Shown here: positions 1 through 4,943 of the stretch, piece by piece | How the letters are laid out: each line of letters opens with the position of its first letter | Numbering within the stretch: position 1 is the first letter of the stretch | Assembly: GCA_003022745.1 (NCBI GenBank) | Contig: PXSU01000094.1 | Coordinates: 1-5,805 of the forward strand | Length of the DNA stretch: 5,805 nt | Origin: Halobacteriales archaeon SW_9_67_25 | GTDB lineage: Archaea; Halobacteriota; Halobacteria; Halobacteriales; Haloarculaceae | Reading direction: 5' to 3' | Made by a program: the position numbers and the translations under genes | Notes under the pieces: model-generated | What the model saw: only the letters and a program-made list of their open reading frames with translations | Database searches by the model: none | What the model was told of the DNA's origin: nothing

Positions 1-100
1 CGTCCTCGGCGGCGACCCACGTCTCCCTGTCCGCGTCCCAGACGCCCCTGCGGCCACAGCGCTCGCAGACGCGCTCCGTGGGTGGTACGAGCGTTGCCAT
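1..100 (-). CDS. HEWD-family small protein, 5' end only (partial)
   Basis: Reading the minus strand from the ATG at 100-98 gives 33 codons before the window edge. The protein begins MATLVPPTERVCERCGRR and continues with GVWDADRETWVAAED. A PPTERVC-ERCGR start with a CxxC pair (C12, C15) followed by a W-D-x-E-x-W stretch is how I remember the haloarchaeal HEWD family, small proteins of about 60 residues named for a C-terminal His-Glu-Trp-Asp motif. That motif would lie outside the window, so the family call rests on the N-terminus alone. The CxxC could be part of a zinc site, but the function of the family is unknown to me. The gene diverges from the methyltransferase gene and is separated from it by the repeat island. 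Only a weak TATA-like sequence is visible upstream, around 125-133. Confidence 0.65.
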   Translation of the reverse strand, partial: MATLVPPTERVCERCGRRGVWDADRETWVAAED

Positions 101-235
101 TGGCCGGATTTCGGGGCGGTGGGTCTTGAAGTTCCCGCCCTGGTCGTGGCTCCGCCGCTATTGCGACCGGCACGAAAGTCCTCGGCCGCTCTCTAGGAAC
201 TATCATGTGTGGCGGTGCTGACGGTACCGAGACCG

Positions 236-320
236 GCAAGAAAGCCCCCGGCCGCTCTTCTGGAATCTCTGAAAGAATGACGACGGAGATCGCTGACAGC
301 AAGAAAGCCCCCGGCCGCTC
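236..320 (+). repeat. Left-arm tandem units, about 63-66 bp period
   Basis: The stretch GAAAGCCCCCGGCCGCTC is identical at 240-257 and 303-320, and the identity extends four bases upstream in both copies. A degenerate third copy, GAAAGTCCTCGGCCGCTC, lies at 174-191. Starts are 66 and 63 bp apart. The intervening 41-48 bases are only weakly alike, sharing a C-T-GGAA-like start and a common end before the next copy. With two exact copies and one decayed copy this looks like a degenerating tandem repeat and not a functional array. Confidence 0.75.
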
Positions 321-570
321 GACTGTGTTCGCCTCGCTACGCTCGGCTCACCCTCCGGGGCTTGCTGCGCTCCTCACTGCGTTGCGGTGCTTACTGGGCC
401 CGGGAGGGATCGAGACGGCCGGCCCCTTTCGATCCCACCCCGCCAACGGCAGGCCTGCCCTTCCCCGGGTCGCGCGACGGAGCGCGCTCCCGGCCGTGCG
501 GTGGCGCGCGCTTTCGTGAACTCTCGTGTGAACGACAGCAGCGCGCGAGGGGCGAGCACCGAGGCGAGCG

Positions 571-626
571 GGAGACCGAACGAAGTGAGGTCTCCGAATG
601 CTCGAACGGTGAGCGAAGCGAACCGT
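571..626. repeat. Pair of hairpins with an 11-nt GARCGAAGYGA loop
   Basis: Two adjacent inverted repeats enclose the same kind of loop. GGAGACC (571-577) pairs with GGTCTCC (589-595) around GAACGAAGTGA. ACGGT (606-610) pairs with ACCGT (622-626) around GAGCGAAGCGA. The same 11-mer appears again without a good stem at 629-639 and at 740-750 (two-bp stem). A reverse-complement variant, TCGCTACGCTC, lies at 334-344 between GCC and GGC. The stems differ while the loop is kept, which suggests a shared loop signal or a common repeat origin. The role is unknown. Confidence 0.55.
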
Positions 627-782
627 GAGAGCGAAGCGAGCCGAGTCGCGCAGGAGGCTGGGGAGGTGTGAGGCTGCGGTCGGGGGGGACCGAAAGGGGC
701 CGCGGGCTGGGCGACGGTGGGCGAAGTAAGCACTGGACCGAGCGAAGCGAGGGAAGCGCACAGCGAGTCCCCCGAGCCGAGC

Positions 783-869
783 CCGCGGGGGCTTTCTGGC
801 TGTTTGTGGTCCCGACAAGCCTATCTCCAGCAACAATGCCTAGCCCAGTCCGCGGGGGCTTTCTGGCTG
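783..869 (-). repeat. Right-arm tandem units, 67 bp period
   Basis: CCGCGGGGGCTTTCTGGCTG occurs exactly at 783-802 and 850-869, 67 bp apart, with 47 dissimilar bases between. Reverse-complemented, it reads CAGCCAGAAAGCCCCCGCGG, the counterpart of the left-arm unit, but with CGCGG in place of CGGCCG after the C-run. The second copy ends eight bases before the candidate TATA box of the methyltransferase gene, so the repeat directly borders that promoter. Confidence 0.75.
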
Positions 870-876
870 GGTCGTG

Positions 877-884
877 TACTTGAT
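877..884 (+). promoter_or_regulatory. Candidate TATA box of the methyltransferase gene
   Basis: TACTTGAT is centred about 28 bp before the ATG at 909, the spacing expected for a leaderless haloarchaeal transcript. The match to a TATA consensus is weak. A perfect 12-bp palindrome, GTCGTCGACGAC (886-897), lies between this box and the start codon. Confidence 0.35.
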
Positions 885-908
885 TGTCGTCGACGACCAA
901 CTACAACC

Positions 909-1586
909 ATGAAACACTCCATCGAGGACCACGCCGACAGGTTCGACGAGTGGGCCGGCGAGTACGACGCCGAACAGAGCGCGGAGTACCGGGCAGCCGT
1001 CTCGCTGGTCGTCAAGCACGCCGACCCCGCCCCTGACGAGACTGTCCTCGACGTCGGTGCCGGGACCGGCGCAATCGCGCTGGCACTCGCACCGGAAACC
1101 AGCCGCGTGCTCGGCCGGGACATCAGCGACGGGATGCTCACCGAGGCCCGCGAGAAGGCCACGGAGCGCGGACTCGACGACGTCTCGTTCGCGGAGGGAC
1201 GCTTCCGGGAGCCGAACCTCCCGGCCGACGCGGCCGTCGACGTCGTCACCTCGAACTTCGCGATGCACCACCTCGACGACGAGGCCAAGCGCGAGGCCAT
1301 CGCGACGCTGTCCGAACTGGCGCCCCGGCGCGTCGTTCTCGGTGACGTGATGTTCTTCGGCCAGCCCGACCCCGAGGAACCCTTCTACTCGCCGGAGGTC
1401 GACGACCCGGCGACCGTGGGCGTCCTCGCGGACGCGTTCACCGACGCGGGCTACGCGCTGACGGCCGTCGAGATGGTCCACGAGCAGGTCGGCGTGCTGG
1501 TGGCCGACCGACTCGACGGGGATCGCGTCCTCGACACCGACCGTCTCGACGGGGGCCGGAGAGACGGCCACGAGGAACACGAATGA
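909..1586 (+). CDS. Class I SAM-dependent methyltransferase
   Basis: This gene encodes 225 residues from the ATG at 909. The frame stays open upstream to 717, but that part is repeat DNA, and the family-like sequence begins with MKHSIEDHADRFDEWAGEYD. Motif I is VLDVGAGTGAIAL (46-58), the SAM-binding glycine loop. D71 in GRDIS is the expected acidic residue after strand 2. DVVTSNFAMHHLDD (111-124) is the motif IV region, and VVLGDVMFF (142-150) follows. These place it in the Rossmann-fold methyltransferases. The substrate cannot be read from the sequence. From memory, a methyltransferase of this type sits beside the RNase P and proteasome genes in haloarchaea, so an RNA or translation substrate is a guess from context. 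The last 25 residues after VGVLVAD are charged, contain DRLDG twice, and may be a poorly conserved tail. It is separated from rnp2 by 527 bp of element-like DNA. Confidence 0.9.
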   Translation: MKHSIEDHADRFDEWAGEYDAEQSAEYRAAVSLVVKHADPAPDETVLDVGAGTGAIALALAPETSRVLGRDISDGMLTEAREKATERGLDDVSFAEGRFREPNLPADAAVDVVTSNFAMHHLDDEAKREAIATLSELAPRRVVLGDVMFFGQPDPEEPFYSPEVDDPATVGVLADAFTDAGYALTAVEMVHEQVGVLVADRLDGDRVLDTDRLDGGRRDGHEEHE

Positions 1587-1631
1587 CGCACCTGAAGTGT
1601 GGAGTGACACGAGGGACGAGTGTGTAAGCTA

Positions 1632-1651
1632 CCCATGACTGAAGTCATGGG
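1632..1651 (-). other. Strong hairpin, candidate element right end
   Basis: CCCATGAC (1632-1639) and GTCATGGG (1644-1651) form a perfect 8-bp stem with a TGAA tetraloop (TTCA on the minus strand). A second perfect hairpin, CCCCA/TGGGG around CGG (1657-1669), follows at once. Short subterminal hairpins of this type are recognised by the Y1 transposase in IS200/IS605 elements, and in TnpB systems the right end is also part of the guide (omega) RNA. That assignment is inferred from form only. Confidence 0.6.
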
Positions 1652-1721
1652 CTTTCCCCCACGGTGGGGTTTCGGCCCACACTCCAGGACTGTCACGGGC
1701 GGGTTGCACGCACAGCGTTCT

Positions 1722-1776
1722 GCCGAAGGAGACTGTTCTGTGTCCTTCGGCGTACTCTCGCCGGGCTTTATCCGGC
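1722..1776 (-). other. Two stable stem-loops, possible structured RNA segment
   Basis: GCCGAAGGA (1722-1730) pairs perfectly with TCCTTCGGC (1743-1751) around a 12-base loop. GCCGG (1760-1764) pairs with CCGGC (1772-1776) around GCTTTAT. With the hairpins at 1632-1669 these make four stem-loops in 145 bp, on the side where a TnpB guide RNA would lie if the element reads on the minus strand. No promoter for such an RNA could be identified. The stems are seen directly, but transcription is not shown. Confidence 0.45.
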
Positions 1777-2113
1777 AAGGCGTTGGCGTATGGAAGCGCA
1801 CGTTCCCCACGACAATACGTCGAGGCGACCGGCTGGCTCACACCGCTTTAATTCCCGGTGGACTCTCCCCGCTTCATCGCCACAGTACGTGGCGGGAGCG
1901 GCGTGGCGTCATCCGTCCCCGAGTTTGGGGCCTGCCTACGGAGGCCCGTGCGAGCGGGCCATTTTGGACCACTCACACTACCATGACACACGTACTCAAT
2001 CACCCTAAGCGCATCGACTCGAAACCGCCAGCGGGCCACAGCGCGGTGGCTCGTAGCGCATCCGACGCGCTTCCTCTCACCGGTGAACGGGTGGGTTTCC
2101 GCGCTACCCAACT

Positions 2114-2593
2114 ATGAAGCACCTCCCGAAACACCTGCAACCGCGGTGGCGGTACCTGGCCGTGGGGGTCGAGACGTGGCCGGACGCGGACATCGACCGC
2201 GCGGCGATCCAGCACGCACTCTGGGAGGCGGCACGGGGACTTCTCGGCGACCTCGGCAGCGCACGCCTCGACCTGACGGTGCTCTCGGCGGGCGTCTCGG
2301 AGGGAACAGGCGGGTTCGTCGTGCGGACCTACCGGGGCGAAGTCGAGCGCGCCCGGGCGGTCGTGGCGTCGGTGACAGAGATCGACGGCCACGAGGTCGG
2401 CCTGCGGGTCCGGGGGACGAGCGGGACGGTCCGGGCCTGTGAGGAAAAGTATATGCGTCAGCGACGGGAACGAACGGACCAGAGAGACGTCGTGTTCCGG
2501 GACGCAGAGCGGTCCGCGTCGGTCCGAGGCGACCGCGTCGACGTGTGGACCGGCGGATCGTTCGCGGGCGCGACGACGCTCGATCTCGGGTAA
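2114..2593 (+). CDS. rnp2: Ribonuclease P protein component 2 (Pop5/Rpp14 family)
   Basis: This 159-residue protein is a subunit of archaeal RNase P, the ribonucleoprotein that removes 5' leaders from precursor tRNAs. Pop5 pairs with Rpp30 and supports the catalytic [23 protein letters not shown] (1-20) contains the PRWRYL start typical of the archaeal family. [14 protein letters not shown] (100-113) is the other strongly conserved block. The C-terminus ([18 protein letters not shown]) ends as I remember haloarchaeal homologues do. The stop codon is two bases before the psmA ATG, so the two are almost certainly co-transcribed. No TATA box or ribosome-binding site is evident immediately upstream, where element-like DNA runs up to the ATG. 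Transcription may therefore begin within that DNA. The partner gene rnp3 (Rpp30) is not in the window. Confidence 0.9.
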   Translation: MKHLPKHLQPRWRYLAVGVETWPDADIDRAAIQHALWEAARGLLGDLGSARLDLTVLSAGVSEGTGGFVVRTYRGEVERARAVVASVTEIDGHEVGLRVRGTSGTVRACEEKYMRQRRERTDQRDVVFRDAERSASVRGDRVDVWTGGSFAGATTLDLG

Positions 2594-2595
2594 CT

Positions 2596-3263
2596 ATGCA
2601 AGGGCAAAACCAACAGCAGGCATACGACCGGGGGATCACCATTTTCTCCCCGGACGGCCGCCTCTACCAGGTCGAATACGCCCGCGAGGCCGTCAAGCGC
2701 GGGACTGCAAGCATCGGCGTCCGAACGACAGACGGCGTGGTACTGGCCGTCGACAAGCGGGTGCGCTCGCCGCTGATGGAGCGCGACAGCGTCGAGAAGA
2801 TCCACAAGGCCGACGACCACGTCGGCATCGCCAGCGCCGGCCACGTCGCCGACGCGCGCCAGTCACCGACTACATCCAGCAGTACACCCAGGTCGGCGGG
2901 GCACGGCCCTTCGGCGTCGCGCTCATCATCGCCGGCATCGCCGACGGCGAGCCACGCCTCTACGAGACCGACCCCTCCGGAACGCCCTACGAGTGGAAGG
3001 CCCTGGCGGTCGGGGCCGACCGCGGGGACATCCGTGACTACCTCGAGGAGCACTACAGCGACGGGATGGACCTCGACGGCGGCGTCGGGCTGGCTCTGGA
3101 GGCGCTGGCCTCCGTCAATGACGGCGAACTCGCGCCGGAGGGCATCGGCCTCGCGACCATCAGCGTCGAGGACGAACTGTACCACTACCTCGGCGAGGAG
3201 GAAAAAGAGGCCTACCTCGCGGAGTTCGACCTCCTCGCAGAGGAGAACGAAGACGAAGAGTAG
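2596..3263 (+). pseudogene. psmA: Proteasome alpha subunit, disrupted by an internal deletion and frameshift
   Basis: PsmA forms the outer rings of the 20S proteasome and gates substrate entry. The first 89 codons (2596-2862) read [20 protein letters not shown] and continue normally through the [13 protein letters not shown] signature to [10 protein letters not shown]. The frame then turns to unrelated Ser/Thr/Arg-rich sequence, open to 3285. The true C-terminal half resumes in another frame at 2862 with [20 protein letters not shown] and runs 133 residues to the TAG at 3261-3263, ending [10 protein letters not shown]. In the family, about 28 residues (an LIDFARRQ...LTKE helix region, from memory) separate ARQ from VTDYI, and they are missing here. 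The lesion is thus about 85 bp deleted, not divisible by three. Both halves are otherwise well conserved, so the event is recent or an assembly error. A second alpha subunit gene elsewhere could compensate. Confidence 0.88.
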
Positions 3264-3272
3264 CCGGCCCGG

Positions 3273-3286
3273 GAAACACCTTTAGG
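3273..3286 (+). promoter_or_regulatory. Candidate BRE/TATA of the SBDS gene
   Basis: GAAACACCTTTAGG (3273-3286) places a purine-rich BRE-like start and a TTTAG TATA-like core about 26 bp before the SBDS ATG at 3309. The spacing suits a leaderless transcript, so SBDS may be expressed separately from the broken psmA. The core is not a strong consensus. Confidence 0.45.
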
Positions 3287-3308
3287 CGCCCCCGCGTAAC
3301 TGCCGGCC

Positions 3309-4034
3309 ATGATATCGCTCGAAGAGGCGGTGACTGCGCGCCTCGAGTCCCACGGCGAGCGGTTCGAGGTGCTCGTCGACCCCGACGCCGCGCTCGCGAT
3401 CTCCCGCGGGGAGTTCGAGGGCGACCTGGAGGACGTCATCGCCGCAGAGGACGTCTTCGAGGACGCCTCCCGCGGCGACCGCCCGCCCGAGAACGCTCTC
3501 GAGGAGGTCTTCGGGACGACCGAGCCGCTCGATGTTATCCCCGAGGTCATCAGGCGTGGGGAGATCCAGATCACGGCCGAGCAGCGCCGCGAGATGCAAG
3601 AACAAAAGCGCAAACAGCTCATCAACCACATCGCGCGCAACGCGGTCAACCCCCAGATGGACGACGCGCCCCACCCGCCCGACCGCATCGAGTCCGCTCT
3701 GGAGGAGACGGGGTTCCGCGTCGACCCGATGGAACCCGTCGAGAGCCAGGTCGAGGACGCGCTGGACGACCTCCGCCCGGTCATCCCCATCAGATTCGAC
3801 ACTGTCACCGTCGCGGTCCAGTTGCCCGCCGACTACGCGGGCAGCGGCCAGGCCAAGGTCCGGGAGTTCGGCGACTTGGAGCGCGAGGAGTGGCAGCCCG
3901 ACGGCTCCTGGATCGGCGTCATCGAGTTCCCGGCCGGCCTGCAAAACGACTTCTACGACCTCGTCAACGAGGTCTCCAGCGGCGAGGCCGAGATCAAGAT
4001 CCTCGAAGACGAGGACGACATCAGCACGCGGTGA
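3309..4034 (+). CDS. sdo1: Ribosome maturation factor SBDS (Sdo1)
   Basis: This 241-residue protein is the archaeal orthologue of the Shwachman-Bodian-Diamond protein. In eukaryotes SBDS works with the GTPase EFL1 to evict the anti-association factor (eIF6, aIF6 in archaea) from the large ribosomal subunit; the archaeal role is inferred from this. The three-domain order is visible: an N-terminal domain (about 1-87) with ARLESHGERFEVLVDPDAAL and IPEVIRRGEIQITAEQR at its end, a helical middle domain (about 88-160) with KRKQLINHIARNAVNPQ, and a C-terminal ferredoxin-like domain (about 161-235) starting RPVIPIRFDTVTVAVQLP. The length is normal. The ATG at 3309 gives the expected N-terminus. It lies 45 bp after the psmA stop with its own candidate promoter. 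Proximity to RNase P and proteasome genes is the conserved archaeal arrangement. Confidence 0.95.
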   Translation: MISLEEAVTARLESHGERFEVLVDPDAALAISRGEFEGDLEDVIAAEDVFEDASRGDRPPENALEEVFGTTEPLDVIPEVIRRGEIQITAEQRREMQEQKRKQLINHIARNAVNPQMDDAPHPPDRIESALEETGFRVDPMEPVESQVEDALDDLRPVIPIRFDTVTVAVQLPADYAGSGQAKVREFGDLEREEWQPDGSWIGVIEFPAGLQNDFYDLVNEVSSGEAEIKILEDEDDISTR

Positions 4035-4062
4035 GTCGGCTGTCACCCGCGGGACCCTCCTG

Positions 4063-4070
4063 CTTAAATA
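4063..4070 (+). promoter_or_regulatory. TATA box of the UPF0175/PIN pair
   Basis: CTTAAATA, within the AT-rich run TTAAATATTT (4064-4073), is centred about 27 bp before the ATG at 4094. It is a good haloarchaeal TATA box at leaderless spacing. A short inverted repeat, GTCA-N5-TGAC (4079-4091), lies between it and the start codon, where a repressor could act. Autoregulation by the UPF0175 protein is a guess. Confidence 0.65.
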
Positions 4071-4093
4071 TTTCCCGAGTCAAAAACTGACGT

Positions 4094-4384
4094 ATGGGGG
4101 ACGTGATGGACGATATCGACCGCTTGCGCGACGCGGACGCCTTCGCGAGCCGTGAGGATGTCCTCGAAGAAGCCCTCGAAGCGTTACTCGAGAGGCAGCC
4201 GGAGCTCCGGACCGAACTGGCCGTCACGAAGTATACAGACAGTTCGGTGAGCCTGAACCGGGCAGCCGAGATCGCGGGTGTCAGTCCCGAGGAATTCAAG
4301 GAGATTCTCGATTCTCGCGGCATTGCCCGTGACGCCGGATTCCTCTCGACGGAAGAGCGGGAGAAAAAACTGGAAGAGCTGTAA
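4094..4384 (+). CDS. UPF0175-family protein, probable antitoxin
   Basis: This is a small acidic protein of 96 residues. The second half carries the UPF0175-type helix-turn-helix, SVSLNRAAEIAGVSPEEFKE (51-70), followed by ILDSRGI. The N-terminal part (DVLEEALEALLERQPELRTE, about 22-41) is a helical segment typical of the family, and AVTKYTDSSVS links the two. UPF0175 proteins are generally encoded before a PIN-domain gene and are taken to be its antitoxin and a DNA-binding autoregulator. That holds here, with the PIN gene 20 bp downstream. The start at 4094 fits the TATA spacing; a second ATG at 4106 (MDDIDRL) is possible. The pair sits between SBDS and hflX as a unit with its own promoter, which suggests insertion of an accessory cassette into a conserved neighbourhood. 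Confidence 0.8.
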   Translation: MGDVMDDIDRLRDADAFASREDVLEEALEALLERQPELRTELAVTKYTDSSVSLNRAAEIAGVSPEEFKEILDSRGIARDAGFLSTEEREKKLEEL

Positions 4385-4404
4385 TATCGGGGAGAGTTCG
4401 TCTC

Positions 4405-4920
4405 GTGGTCGTCGTCGACAACAACGTTCTCAGCTCACTCGCAAAAGTCGAGCGCCTCGACTGGCTGCCAGCAGTGTTCGGCACGGTCACGACCACAGCC
4501 TCCGTCCTGGACGAACTCCACCACGATGCGGTTTCTGGATACGGGTTCGTCGCACGGATCGATGCGGTAAAGTCGTACAACGACGGATGGCTGACCATCA
4601 CGACATCGACCGAGAATGAAATCAAACGGACAGAATCGATTCTGGACAGTTCCCTCTCCTTTACCGACGCAGAATGTATCGCTATCGCCGCAATCCGAGA
4701 GAGACGTTTGCTATCCGATGACGGTCACGTCGGTACCGTCGCGACACAGCATGGAGTAGACGTCTGGGACCTCCTTCTCTTTCTGGAAGCTTGCATCCAG
4801 GAGGGAGTGATCGAAAACGAAACCGACCTGATTGCGGTACTCGACGACCTCGAGGAGGAGGATTTTTACAGATTCTCCGATGACGACAGAGGCGAACTCT
4901 ACAGTGTCCTCGAACGGTAA
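4405..4920 (+). CDS. PIN-domain protein, probable toxin (DUF3368-like)
   Basis: This 171-residue protein begins with GTG at 4405, preceded by GGAG (4391-4394) at a plausible ribosome-binding distance. The PIN-domain acidic residues are in place: D5 in VVVDNNVLSSLAKVERLDWL, E37 in TASVLDELHHD, D88 in SFTDAECIAIAA, and D105/D106 in RLLSDDGHVGTVA. Then comes GVDVWDLLLFLEACIQEGVI, which resembles the conserved end of DUF3368 proteins, the usual UPF0175 partners. PIN toxins are metal-dependent ribonucleases that cleave RNA such as tRNA or mRNA. All acidic positions are kept, so the enzyme could be active, but its target cannot be inferred. The region 81-171 reads through without frameshifts to an acidic tail (LDDLEEEDFYRFSDDDRGEL). 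The stretch looks less GC-rich than the housekeeping genes around it, in line with horizontal transfer. It probably forms an operon with the preceding UPF0175 gene. Confidence 0.8.
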   Translation: MVVVDNNVLSSLAKVERLDWLPAVFGTVTTTASVLDELHHDAVSGYGFVARIDAVKSYNDGWLTITTSTENEIKRTESILDSSLSFTDAECIAIAAIRERRLLSDDGHVGTVATQHGVDVWDLLLFLEACIQEGVIENETDLIAVLDDLEEEDFYRFSDDDRGELYSVLER

Positions 4921-4943
4921 CCCGTGACCGGTGACCGGACACG

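Larger units (their letters stand above)
172..870. repeat. Nested inverted-repeat island (about 700 bp, noncoding)
   Basis: The left and right arms carry the same short blocks in the same order when one arm is reverse-complemented. AGAAAGCCCCCG is at 302-313 and inverted at 786-797. GTGCTTACT is at 387-395 and inverted at 725-733. CGGCCCCTTTCGATCCC is at 420-436 and inverted, with one mismatch, at 686-702. Spacings between blocks are similar (73 against 52 bp and 24 against 22 bp). Outer copies of the first block are at 239-250 and, inverted, at 853-864. The centre (about 450-660) is very GC-rich with small hairpins. Overlapping open frames occur on both strands but share no recognisable protein features and vary with the repeats, so I treat the island as noncoding. 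Similar GAAAGCCCCCG-type intergenic repeats occur in other haloarchaeal genomes as far as I recall. What they do is not known to me. A MITE-like or RNA-coding origin is possible. Confidence 0.7.
1620..2113. mobile_element. Probable decayed IS200/IS605 (IS1341-like) element, no intact gene
   Basis: This stretch separates the methyltransferase from rnp2 and holds no convincing gene. Its left edge has the sequence GTAAGCTACCCATGACTGAA, whose hairpin resembles the subterminal hairpins at the right ends of IS1341-type (TnpB-only IS200/IS605) elements. The minus strand reads as two open stretches in one frame (2111-1848 and 1841-1629) separated by a single TAA. Another minus frame contains KPGESTPKDTE (about 1735-1770), which reminds me of C-terminal tails of haloarchaeal TnpB proteins. 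No TnpB catalytic DDE residues, no zinc-finger cysteines and no TnpA tyrosine motif are present. The right part (2040-2107) has inverted repeats AGCGCGG/CCGCGCT (2040-2046, 2099-2105) and GTAGCGC/GCGCTAC (2053-2059, 2101-2107), possibly the other end. Orientation is probably minus but not certain. A structured RNA gene unrelated to transposition is the alternative. Confidence 0.42.

Noticed and set aside
172..870. Possible CRISPR array because of about 20-bp repeats with 41-48-bp spacers
   Set aside because: There are only two to three copies per arm, the arms are inverted to each other, the spacers share faint similarity, and no cas genes are present in the window.
205..900. Several open frames of 70-170 codons on both strands in the repeat island
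   Set aside because: They overlap in many frames, follow the repeats, consist of Arg/Ser/Pro-rich sequence typical of GC-rich shadow frames, and show no domain or consistent start signal.
1587..2113. Possible RNase P RNA gene next to rnp2
   Set aside because: I could not find the conserved RNase P RNA core (the GAGGAAAGTCC-like and late ACAGAA-like segments) on either strand. The hairpins are better explained by an IS200/IS605-type end.
2855..2870. Programmed frameshift in psmA
   Set aside because: A shift alone would not supply the roughly 28 family residues missing at the junction, and no slippery run is present at GCGCGCCAGTCACC.
2545..3285. Full-length reading of the psmA start frame as one 246-codon protein
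   Set aside because: After codon 89 the product becomes Ser/Thr/Arg-rich shadow sequence, while the genuine PsmA C-terminus continues in another frame.
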